Positions 53,280-60,803 of a DNA stretch of 64,000 nt are shown one piece after another. The position numbers and the translations under genes are program-made. This stretch comes from Arthrobacter dokdonellae (GTDB taxonomy: Bacteria; Actinomycetota; Actinomycetes; Actinomycetales; Micrococcaceae): contig NZ_CP029642.1 of assembly GCF_003268655.1 (NCBI RefSeq), positions 62,001 through 126,000 on the forward strand. The letters are read 5' to 3'. The first letter of the stretch is position 1. Every line of letters begins with the position of its first letter. Below the pieces are notes generated by a model. The model did not search any database, was not told where the DNA came from, and saw nothing but the letters and a program-made list of their open reading frames with translations.

Positions 53280-53555
53280 CTACCCCTTGACCGCCCCGGA
53301 TGTCAGCGCGGAGAGCACGGACTTGCGGAACACCAGCACCAGGATGGCGATCGGCAGCACGACCACCGTGCTCGCGGCAAAGAGCGTCCCGTACGGCGTG
53401 ATGTGGGGCGAACCGAACAGGGCGATGCCGACGGGGATGGTGCGGAAATCGTTGGAGCTGTTGATGGACAGCGCCATGAGTTGAGGATGTAGCGCCTCGT
53501 AAACGTCCCCGGGCAGCATGACCAGGCCGGCCAGGACGATGATGGCCACAAACCG
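53280..53555 (-). pseudogene. C-terminal remnant of a carbohydrate ABC permease (MalG type)
   Basis: The reading frame ends DFRTIPVGIALFG, then YGTLFAASTVVVLPIAILVLVF and TSGAVKG followed by a stop. This is the last TM segment and C-terminal tail of a sugar ABC permease. Only about 90 codons remain; the EAA loop and the other TM segments are missing, and what precedes (VAIIVLAGLVMLPGDVYEAL) looks like another piece of the same protein joined by deletion. No binding-protein or second permease gene is nearby. No start codon with a ribosome site fits. Confidence 0.65.
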
Positions 53556-53597
53556 CGTGGTCAGATGTCGGCCACCTCCCTGTCAAGGGGAGTGTCC

Positions 53598-54731
53598 CTA
53601 CCCGCCACGTACGACGGCGGCCGTCGCCTCCGCGATGGCCCGCTCCTCATCCGTGGGCACCACGAGCACCGGGAAGGCCGAGTCCGGGGTGCTGATCACC
53701 CGGGGCGAGCCGGAGCGCACACGGTTCGCTCCGGCGTCGAGCTTCAGGCCCAGCGCACCAAGCCGCTCCACGACCATGGCCCGGAACGCCGAGGAGTTCT
53801 CCCCGATCCCGGCGGTGAACACCAGCGCGTGGGCGCCGTTGACGGCGACGTGGTAGCCGCCGATGTACTTCGCCAGGCGGTGGGCGGTGATGTCCAGGGC
53901 GGTCCGCGCCTGCCGGTCGCCGGCTTCCGCGGCGTCCACGATGGCGCGCATGTCGTTGTTGCCGGCCAGCGCCTTGAGGCCGGACTCGCGGTTGAGCATG
54001 GTGTCGATGTCGTCGGCGGACAGTCCCTGGCGCTGGAGGTAGATGAGGATCGAAGGGTCCAGGTCGCCGCTGCGGGTGCCCATGACCAGCCCCTCCAGCG
54101 GCGTGAACCCCATGGACGTGTCCACGCTGGCCCCGCACTGGATGGCGGTGAGGGACACGCCGTTCCCCAGATGCGCCACCACGGCATTGAACTTCTCCAG
54201 CGGAATGCCCAGCAGTTCCGCGGCCCGGCCCGTGACAAACTCGTGCGACGTCCCGTGGAAGCCGTACCGGCGGATCCCGTACCTGCGGTAGAGCGAATCT
54301 GGCACCGCGTACCGCCAGGCGTGCTCGGGCAGCGTGCGGTGGAAGGCGGTGTCAAAGACCGCCACCTGCGGCAGGTCCGGCCACTTGGCGGTGATGGCCC
54401 GGATGCCCAGCACATTGGCGGGGTTGTGCAGCGGCGCCAGCGGGTTCAGGCGCTCAATGGCCCGGGTGATCTCGTTGTTGATCAGCACCGGCTCGCCAAA
54501 CCGTTCCCCGCCATGCACCACCCGATGTCCGACGGCGTCCAGCGGCCTCCCTTCCAGCACGCCTTCCAGCTCGGCCGCCACCTGGTCCATGGCGGCGCCG
54601 TGGTCGGCCGGCCCGCCGGCGCCCTCGCCGATCCGCTCAATCACCCCGCTCGCCTGGACCTCGTTGCTGGCCGTTTCGCGCACCTGGTACTTCAGCGAGG
54701 AGGAGCCCGAATTGATGACGAGCACGCGCAT
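53598..54731 (-). CDS. ackA: Acetate kinase
   Basis: Acetyl phosphate + ADP to acetate + ATP, and the reverse. 377 residues. VLVINSGSSSLKYQV at 3-17 is the N-terminal signature; RYGFHGTSHEFV near 163-174 holds the catalytic histidine; FTAGIGENSSAFRAMV near 310 is the C-terminal signature. The ATG shares a base with the pta stop (TAATG), so it is coupled to pta. Confidence 0.96.
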   Translation of the reverse strand: MRVLVINSGSSSLKYQVRETASNEVQASGVIERIGEGAGGPADHGAAMDQVAAELEGVLEGRPLDAVGHRVVHGGERFGEPVLINNEITRAIERLNPLAPLHNPANVLGIRAITAKWPDLPQVAVFDTAFHRTLPEHAWRYAVPDSLYRRYGIRRYGFHGTSHEFVTGRAAELLGIPLEKFNAVVAHLGNGVSLTAIQCGASVDTSMGFTPLEGLVMGTRSGDLDPSILIYLQRQGLSADDIDTMLNRESGLKALAGNNDMRAIVDAAEAGDRQARTALDITAHRLAKYIGGYHVAVNGAHALVFTAGIGENSSAFRAMVVERLGALGLKLDAGANRVRSGSPRVISTPDSAFPVLVVPTDEERAIAEATAAVVRGG

Positions 54732-56848
54732 TAGGATTCCTTCCTGCCGGTGGTTTCGGTGGTTTCGGTGGTTGAGCTTGTCGAAACCCCCTGGGCCTGG
54801 ATGGCGGTGATGGCGACGGTGTTGACGATGTCCTCCACGGTGCAGCCGCGGGAGAGGTCGTTGATGGGTTTGCGCAGGCCCTGCAGGACCGGGCCCACGG
54901 CCACGGCGCCGGAGGACTGCTGCACGGCCTTGTAGGTGTTGTTGCCGGTGTTGAGGTCCGGGAAGATGAACACCGTGGCCTGCCCGGCCACGGCGGAGGC
55001 GGGCAGCTTGGAGGCCGCAATCGAGGCGTCCACGGCGGCGTCGTACTGGATGGGCCCCTCGATGGCCAGGTCCGGGCGGGCGGCACGTGCCAGCGCCGTG
55101 GCACGGCGCACCGCGTCCACGGCCGATCCCGTGCCCGAGCCCCCTGTGGAGTAGGAAAGCATGGCAATCCGCGGCTCCACCCCAAACTGCGCGGCCGTCT
55201 CGGCGGAGGCGACCGCGATGTCCGCCAGCTGTTCCTCGTTGGGGTCCGGGTTGACGGCGCAGTCGCCGTACACGAGGACCCTGTCCGCGAGGAGCATCAG
55301 GAACACCGAGGAGACGATCCGGACGCCGTCGCGCGTTTTCACGAATTCCAGGGCCGGGCGGATGGTGTTGGCCGTGGTGTGCGCTGCCCCGGAGACCATG
55401 CCGTCCACATGGCCCAGCTGGACCATCATCGTGCCAAAGTAGGAACCGTCCGCCATGACCTCGCGCGCCCGCGCCAGGTCCACGCCCTTGTGGGCGCGCA
55501 GCCGCTGGTACTCCACCGCGAAGGTTTCGCGCAGCCCGGACGCCTCGGGGTCAACGATCTCCACGCCCTCCAGATCCACGCCGTGCGCGGCGGCCAGCTC
55601 CCGGACAGCCTGCGGGTTGCCCAGCAGCACCAGCCCACAGACGTCGCGGCGGTGGAGGATCTCGGCCGCCTTCAGCACCCGGATGTCGTTTCCTTCCGGC
55701 AGCACAATCCGCTTGCGGTCGCTGCGGGCCCGCTCCACCAGCTCGTGCAGGAAGCGCAGCGGCGTCATGGTGGCAGGGCGCGGCAGCGACACCCGCTCCA
55801 GCAGTTCGGCCTCGTCCACGCTGCGCGACCAGGCGCCCATGGCGGCGGCCACCTTGCGGCGCTGTCCCGAATGGATCTCGCTGCGCACCTCGCTGACGGC
55901 GCGCGCGGAACTGTACGTGTCGTCGTCGTACGTGAAAATGGGAAAAGGGGCGTGCGCCAGGATGGGCAGCACGTTCGGGTCCGGGGCCAGTCCGCCGGTG
56001 AGGATCATGCCGCCGGGGACGGGGAACTCCGGCGAGAACGCGGAGGCGAGCGAGGCGACCATGACGTCGGCCCGGTCGCCCGGGACTATCACCAGGTCGT
56101 TGGCGTCGAGCAGGTGGAGGAAGTTGCCCACCGTCATGGCTGCGACCTTGATGGCGTGGACGTCGCGGTCCATCTCCGGGCTGCCGGCGATTTGCTGGAG
56201 CTTGAGGGCCCTGGCCACCTCACCCACCGTGGGCCGGGAAATCTCCGGAATTTCCGGGATCACATAGACCGGCCTGCTGCTGGTGCCGGGGCGAATGGAG
56301 GCCTTGATCGCGGCCACTTCACCCGGATCCGCGCGATTCACCATCATGGCCAGCAGCGAGCATTTCTCTGCCACGAGTTCCTTGCGTGCCACGTCGACGG
56401 CGTCCGCCGTCTCCTCCGCGGTGAGGCCGCGGGCGCCAACCACGGCGAGCATGGGCAGTCCCAGGTTGTTGGCCAGGCGCGCGTTGAGGTCAAACTCCAC
56501 CGCCGCGTCTTGGCCGGTGAGGTCTGTCCCCTCCACGATCACGACGTCGCACTTCTTGGCGATCTCGCTGTAGATTTCCACGCAGCGCGCATCGATTTCG
56601 GCCCGGTTGCCGGCTGCCAGCAGGGCCCGCGCCTCGGCGCCGCTCATGCCGCTGCGGCACACCTCGGCGTCGAGCTTGTAGAGGCGTCGAAGCATGGCCA
56701 CCGTGGGATCGGGTTCGGAGCCGGCGGTGATGGGCCGGAAGAAGCCGATCCGGTCGGCATGCCGGTGGAGGGCGTCGGCGAGGCCCAGCGACACGAGCGT
56801 CTTGCCTGAGCCGGGCGTGGTGGCACTGACGTATATTCCACGGGTCAT
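54731..56848 (-). CDS. pta: Phosphate acetyltransferase, long form
   Basis: Acetyl-CoA + phosphate to acetyl phosphate. 705 residues in three parts: a BioD/P-loop-like N-terminal domain (GIYVSATTPGSGKTLVSLGLADAL near 4-27), a DRTGG domain (about 210-330) and the catalytic PTA domain (about 365-690; RIVLPEGNDIRVLKAA, MVQLGHVDGMVSGAAHTTANTIRPAL, MLSYSTGGSGTG). The last residues, VSTSSTTETTETTGRKES, are encoded by a dispersed repeat and short tandem copies rather than by conserved sequence. AAGGCGG precedes the ATG. Confidence 0.95.
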   Translation of the reverse strand: MTRGIYVSATTPGSGKTLVSLGLADALHRHADRIGFFRPITAGSEPDPTVAMLRRLYKLDAEVCRSGMSGAEARALLAAGNRAEIDARCVEIYSEIAKKCDVVIVEGTDLTGQDAAVEFDLNARLANNLGLPMLAVVGARGLTAEETADAVDVARKELVAEKCSLLAMMVNRADPGEVAAIKASIRPGTSSRPVYVIPEIPEISRPTVGEVARALKLQQIAGSPEMDRDVHAIKVAAMTVGNFLHLLDANDLVIVPGDRADVMVASLASAFSPEFPVPGGMILTGGLAPDPNVLPILAHAPFPIFTYDDDTYSSARAVSEVRSEIHSGQRRKVAAAMGAWSRSVDEAELLERVSLPRPATMTPLRFLHELVERARSDRKRIVLPEGNDIRVLKAAEILHRRDVCGLVLLGNPQAVRELAAAHGVDLEGVEIVDPEASGLRETFAVEYQRLRAHKGVDLARAREVMADGSYFGTMMVQLGHVDGMVSGAAHTTANTIRPALEFVKTRDGVRIVSSVFLMLLADRVLVYGDCAVNPDPNEEQLADIAVASAETAAQFGVEPRIAMLSYSTGGSGTGSAVDAVRRATALARAARPDLAIEGPIQYDAAVDASIAASKLPASAVAGQATVFIFPDLNTGNNTYKAVQQSSGAVAVGPVLQGLRKPINDLSRGCTVEDIVNTVAITAIQAQGVSTSSTTETTETTGRKES
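54749..54788. repeat. Dispersed element and 9-bp tandem repeats at the 3' end of pta
   Basis: GGTGGTTTC at 54749-54757 and 54758-54766 is followed by a third partial copy leading into GGTTGAGCTTGTCGAAACC at 54770-54788. The same core, with one change, is found inverted inside menD at 22583. It forms the final codons of pta. Confidence 0.8.
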
Positions 56849-56948
56849 GGGGACCGCCTTTCAAGCGTCTCCCCCAATCCAAGCACGGCGTGCGCGGCTG
56901 CGGCACGGAAAGCGGCAGGAATCACCCGTGCGCCTTTGTCCTGCCACA

Positions 56949-56954
56949 TAGGGT
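56949..56954 (+). promoter_or_regulatory. -10 box of leaderless membrane-protein gene
   Basis: TAGGGT, six bases (TGGGGC), then the ATG at 56961. Confidence 0.42.
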
Positions 56955-56960
56955 TGGGGC

Positions 56961-57674
56961 ATGGACATCTTGTTTGGCCCGGTCATTGACGCGTCGCACG
57001 CCTTTTCGCTGGCATTCCGGATCCTGGGAGTCCTGATCATGTGTGCCGGACTGGCGCTGCTGGGCCGTCGCAATGAAGTGGGGTGGTGGCTGGCCGTTGG
57101 TTCGTTCGCCCTGGAAATCCCGGCGTCGTTCTTGCAGGTTTCCGCGAGCATTCCGGTGTCTTCCGGCAGCCTGCTGCCCTATCTGGCAGCGTCCTGGATC
57201 GCGCCGCTGGTGGGCGTTGGCGCTGCTCTTTACGGACTGGCATGGTTCCGCAAGGCGCCTGCGGCCGGCCCGCTGGCCAGGGACATCGCCCTGCGGCGGT
57301 TTCGGCCGGTGGATGTTGCCGCCCCGCTGCTGGTGGCCATGGTCTCTGCCTTGGCCTACCTGTTGCCGCCGCTGACGCTGTCACTGGGCCTGGCGGGCTC
57401 GGATGGATTGTCCCGTTTCCCGATCGTGCCTGTGCTGGTCACGGGGTTCCTCATCGGTCTGCTGCCCGGCGGAATGGTCGGGCTGGCCGCCCGGTCGCGG
57501 TGGGCATGGCTGTTCGTTGCGGCGTCCTCCGTGGTGTCGCTTGGCGGGGTGGCCCTGGCCGCCCAGGGCTCGGTGCTGATCTTTCTGTTCATGGCCCAGG
57601 CAGCGCTTGCCGTCGTTGGGTTGGTGGGATGGGGGCGGCTGCGGCGCGACGCGCAGGTCCCGCTGGGTTCCTGA
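56961..57674 (+). CDS. Hypothetical integral membrane protein
   Basis: 237 residues with about seven hydrophobic segments: roughly 14-35, 40-60, 68-92, 115-135, 148-170, 178-198 and 200-222. Short loops hold LLGRRNEVGWWLAVGS and WFRK; WWLAVGSF and ALYGLAWFRK vaguely recall the PnuC vitamin-transporter pattern, but the key PnuC motifs are not convincing. No family can be named. It stands alone, divergent from pta, and is followed by a good hairpin terminator. Confidence 0.75.
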   Translation: MDILFGPVIDASHAFSLAFRILGVLIMCAGLALLGRRNEVGWWLAVGSFALEIPASFLQVSASIPVSSGSLLPYLAASWIAPLVGVGAALYGLAWFRKAPAAGPLARDIALRRFRPVDVAAPLLVAMVSALAYLLPPLTLSLGLAGSDGLSRFPIVPVLVTGFLIGLLPGGMVGLAARSRWAWLFVAASSVVSLGGVALAAQGSVLIFLFMAQAALAVVGLVGWGRLRRDAQVPLGS

Positions 57675-57678
57675 ACCG

Positions 57679-57712
57679 CCGGGGGCCCGGCCGCCCGGGT
57701 CCCCGGGTTTTT
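57679..57712 (+). terminator. Hairpin terminator with T-tract
   Basis: CCGGGGGCCCGG (57679-57690), loop CCGC, CCGGGTCCCCGG (57695-57706): a 12-bp stem with one G-T type mismatch, then GTTTTT. It starts five bases after the membrane-protein stop. Confidence 0.75.
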
Positions 57713-57791
57713 CGTTGACACCCCGCGGCAGCTCGTGGTCAACTTGCAGTGTTCGATGGATATGCCGGTATTCGACCCTAAGGAGGACCCC

Positions 57792-57875
57792 ATGAATGTT
57801 CACGCAGCCGTTCGCGCCCAAAACATCAGCTTGTCCTTCCACAGGAGCCGATTCACCCATGAAGTTTTCTGCTGA
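57792..57875 (+). CDS. Possible 27-residue leader ORF overlapping the kinase start
   Basis: ATG at 57792, five bases after TAAGGAGG, opens a frame of 27 codons (MNVHAAVRAQNISLSF...) that stops at 57875. This runs 17 bases past the ATG at 57859, an in-frame candidate start of the kinase read in another frame. It could be a coupling or regulatory leader peptide; it could also be chance, because the kinase frame has its own ATG four bases later that can use the same ribosome site. Confidence 0.3.
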   Translation: MNVHAAVRAQNISLSFHRSRFTHEVFC

Positions 57876-58770
57876 CCCACAGCACTTCGAAGCACCGTCT
57901 TTTTCACCCATCAAGAACCGCCGCAGCACTCCCGCGCGCGACATCTTCGGATCCGACCCGCGCTCCCCCGACTGGAACGTGCTCGACGATTCCCTCGCGG
58001 ACAACCAGCGGTGGTCCACCTGGCCCGAGCTGGAAAAGCTCATGCGCGGGCCCGCACCCTATCCGGACTTTGTCATTGAGGACGCCGCGGCGGTTGACAC
58101 CGACCTCGGCGTGCTGAAGACCGGCAAGGAGGCGGACGTGTTCCTCGTGGAGCGCGCCACCGAATCCCGCAGCGCACTGCTCGCCGCCAAGCGGTACCGG
58201 TCGGCTGAGCAGCGCCTGTTCCACCGGTCCTCCGTCTACACGGAGGGCAGGTCCGTGCGCCGCTCCCGCGATGCCCGCGCCATCAAGGGCGGCAGCACCT
58301 ACGGGCGCGCCGTGGAGGCCGCGCGCTGGGCCGACGCCGAATGGGCGTCCCTGCGCATGGCCTACGAATTTGGCATACCCGTGCCGTATCCGGTCCAGAT
58401 CTTCGGAACGGAAATCATGATGGAGTTCATCGAGGACCCAGAGAATCCCGGAGCCGCCGCCCCACGCCTGCAGGCCTCGCATCCCGGGCCGGCACAGCTG
58501 CGCCGCTATTGGGACCAGGTGGTGGACGCCATGGCGGGATTCGCGCGGATGGGATTCGCCCACGGCGACCTGTCCCCGTACAACGTGCTGGCGGCCGGCG
58601 ACCGGCTGATGGTCATCGACCTGCCCCAGCTGGTGGATCTGGCCGGCAACCTGCAGGCCGCCGACCTGTTGGCCCGTGACTGCCGCACCATGTGCGCATG
58701 GTTCACGTCGCGCGGCCTGGAGGTCGACGACGGCGCGCTCCTGGGCGGGCTCCTCGCCGCCGCGTGGTGA
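57796..58770 (+). CDS. RIO-type serine/threonine kinase
   Basis: 324 residues from ATG 57796 (nine bases after AGGAGG); ATG 57859, giving 303 residues, is the other candidate. RIO features: LKTGKEADVFLVERAT near 107-122 (flexible loop and nucleotide site), AAKRYRSAEQRLFHR near 130-144 (catalytic lysine), FAHGDLSPYNVLAAGDRLMVIDLPQLVD near 255-282 (catalytic HGD..N and metal IDLPQ). Bacterial RIO kinases are little studied; archaeal and eukaryotic ones act in ribosome maturation. The last codon is four bases from the convergent epimerase stop. Confidence 0.88.
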   Translation: MFTQPFAPKTSACPSTGADSPMKFSADPQHFEAPSFSPIKNRRSTPARDIFGSDPRSPDWNVLDDSLADNQRWSTWPELEKLMRGPAPYPDFVIEDAAAVDTDLGVLKTGKEADVFLVERATESRSALLAAKRYRSAEQRLFHRSSVYTEGRSVRRSRDARAIKGGSTYGRAVEAARWADAEWASLRMAYEFGIPVPYPVQIFGTEIMMEFIEDPENPGAAAPRLQASHPGPAQLRRYWDQVVDAMAGFARMGFAHGDLSPYNVLAAGDRLMVIDLPQLVDLAGNLQAADLLARDCRTMCAWFTSRGLEVDDGALLGGLLAAAW

Positions 58771-58774
58771 AGCG

Positions 58775-60037
58775 TCAGCTCAGGGGCCGGACCTTGCCCG
58801 GCAGGAAGGGAAGCCACGGCGCCGAGTAGATCAGCGCCGTCTCGTCCCCGGGCTCGACCGTGACGGTGGCTTCGCCATACTTCCACAGCCGGTTGAACAG
58901 GAAAATGTCCACCGCCACGGCGTCACCGCCAGTCACCTTCCAGTACCGGGTCCCCCACTGGCCGGGCTGGCCCACCCCGTCGAGGACGACGGTCGGCTTG
59001 GGGAACCAGCCCAGCCACGGCCTGCGCAGGGTGAGCTCAAAACGACGGGTGGTGCTGGTTGGCTCGATCACACGCTTGAGCCTAGTCGGGATTGATCCGG
59101 GCCCGGTCCAAAGCTCCTCGGCGGCGATGATGTCCCGGAACGTCTCCACGAGCGGACGCCGTGCCAGGCCCCACTCCAACGCCCTGGCGTCGGAGCGCCG
59201 CGCAAACCCCGCATGGTCGTCGCCCGGCGGCCCCACGAGCGGCAGGGACCGCGGCCCGCTCCAGGGCGAGACGCCGTCGTCGTCCATGGCTGAGAGGGGG
59301 TAGGGGATAACCTTCGGGTCGGTGCCCGCCGCATCGCGCGCCGCCATGAGCGCGGCGGACAGCGGCACGGCCTCCCCGACGGCGTTGACGGCGCCCGTCC
59401 GGCCCGCCAGCCCGGCGTCCAGGATGAAGGCCGCCAGGTCGCGGACATCGATGAGCTGGACGTGCTGCCGTTGGCCGCCGTCCTCGCAGGGCGCCAGCAC
59501 GGGTTCCCGCGGGTCCGCCACGCGCAGCGGCCAGTATGTGCTGCGGGCGGTGGGGTCCCCGGGGCCGCCGACCAGCCCGGGCCGCACCACCAGTGCGTCA
59601 GTGCCGCGGGTCGCCATGGTCAGCCATTCGCAGCCCGACTTGGCCTCCCCGTACAGCTCCGGGCCATAGACCTCCGTGGACCCCAGCGGGGTGAGCAGCC
59701 CCGTCTCCTCGTCGGCGTTCGGGACGGAATGGTCCGCGTAGACGGAACACGAGGACACAAACACCCACCGCCGGGCCCGGGGCGAGAGCCCCTCCACGGC
59801 GCCCCGGGCGTGGGCGGGACGACGGGTCAGCTCGATCACCAGATCCCAATTCTCCGCGGCGGCCCCGGCATAGGCACCGGGCTTGTCGCGGTCAACCACG
59901 ACGGCGGCCGCGCCGTCCGGAAACCCGCCGGCTTCCCCGCCGGCCAGGCAGGCGACGCGGTGCCCGGCGGCCAGGGCCCGCTCCGCGATGCTCCGGCCCA
60001 GCCATGCGGTGCCGTCAAGAATCAGGATGTTCGCCAT
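58775..60037 (-). CDS. NAD-dependent epimerase/dehydratase with extra C-terminal module
   Basis: About 420 residues from ATG 60037. Residues 1-310 are a short-chain/extended SDR: ILILDGTAWLGRSIAERAL binds NAD(P) although the usual GxxGxxG is altered to DGTAWLG; VFVSSCSVY near 92-100 and YGEAKSGCEW near 129-138 supply the S...YxxxK active site. After about 323 comes an unrelated 98-residue beta-rich piece: PTSTTRRFELTLRRPWLGWF, PTVVLDGVGQPGQWGTRYW, VDIFLFNRLWKYGEATVTV, TALIYSAPWLPFLPGK. I do not recognise a named family for it. The frame is continuous with no stop between them. Confidence 0.82.
   Translation of the reverse strand: MANILILDGTAWLGRSIAERALAAGHRVACLAGGEAGGFPDGAAAVVVDRDKPGAYAGAAAENWDLVIELTRRPAHARGAVEGLSPRARRWVFVSSCSVYADHSVPNADEETGLLTPLGSTEVYGPELYGEAKSGCEWLTMATRGTDALVVRPGLVGGPGDPTARSTYWPLRVADPREPVLAPCEDGGQRQHVQLIDVRDLAAFILDAGLAGRTGAVNAVGEAVPLSAALMAARDAAGTDPKVIPYPLSAMDDDGVSPWSGPRSLPLVGPPGDDHAGFARRSDARALEWGLARRPLVETFRDIIAAEELWTGPGSIPTRLKRVIEPTSTTRRFELTLRRPWLGWFPKPTVVLDGVGQPGQWGTRYWKVTGGDAVAVDIFLFNRLWKYGEATVTVEPGDETALIYSAPWLPFLPGKVRPLS
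59079..59084 (-). promoter_or_regulatory. Possible internal -10 inside the epimerase gene
   Basis: On the minus strand TAGGCT, seven bases (CAAGCGT), then an in-frame GTG at 59071 that marks the start of the C-terminal module. The same layout is used by other leaderless genes here, so the module could also be made on its own. Confidence 0.3.
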
Positions 60038-60134
60038 GGCTTCCACACAACCCTGACCCCGTCCGGACGGGCAAGGAATTTCACGCGCAGCGGATGCGCG
60101 TAGGCCGACACGTTCCCGGGCGCCGGGAGGGCGG

Positions 60135-60803
60135 TCAGGGGCCGGGGGCCGCGGCCAGTCCGGATTCGTAGGCGAACACCACCAGCTGGGCCCGGTCGCG
60201 GGCGTCCACCTTGAACATGGCCCGCGAAACGTGGGTCTTCGCCGTCATGGGGCTGATGCCCAGCCGTGTGGCGATCTCCGCGTTGCCCAAGCCGGTCGCC
60301 GCCAGCGCGGTGACCTCCCGTTCCCGCTCGGTGAGGGCGTCCAGCTTCCCCTGAACGCGGGGGTCGCGTCCCGGCGTCGCAGCGAACTGGGCGATCAGCC
60401 GGCGCGTGACGCTCGGCGCCAGCAGGGCCTCCCCGCCGGCAACGGTGGCCACTGCCCGGCGCAGTTCCTCGGGTTCCAGGTCCTTGAGCAGGAACCCGCT
60501 GGCCCCGGCGCGCAGGGCGGCAAAGACGTAGAGGTCCACTTCATAGGTGGTGACGATGATGACGCGGCTGCCGGCCAGCTCGGAATCGCCGCAAATCTGG
60601 GCCGTGGCGGCGATGCCGTCCAGCCCGGGCATCCTGATGTCCATGAGGACCACGTCCGGGCGGGTCCTCCGCACGGCGGCCACGGCGCCCGCTCCGTCGG
60701 CGGCCTCGCCGACCACCTCGAAACCTCCGCTGCGTTCCAGGATGGCGCGGAAGCCTTCGCGGATGAGTGACTGGTCGTCGGCCAGGACCACACGGATGCT
60801 CAC
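60135..60803 (-). CDS. Response regulator, NarL/FixJ family
   Basis: 222 residues: receiver domain with acidic pair D9-D10 and phospho-acceptor D55 (VVLMDIRMPG), then a LuxR-type helix-turn-helix (LTEREREVTALAATGLGNAEIATRLGISPMTAKTHVSRAMFKV, near 155-197). Coupled to the histidine kinase by an ATGA overlap. It likely controls the ABC-2 transporter encoded just upstream in the same operon. Confidence 0.95.
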   Translation of the reverse strand: MSIRVVLADDQSLIREGFRAILERSGGFEVVGEAADGAGAVAAVRRTRPDVVLMDIRMPGLDGIAATAQICGDSELAGSRVIIVTTYEVDLYVFAALRAGASGFLLKDLEPEELRRAVATVAGGEALLAPSVTRRLIAQFAATPGRDPRVQGKLDALTEREREVTALAATGLGNAEIATRLGISPMTAKTHVSRAMFKVDARDRAQLVVFAYESGLAAAPGP

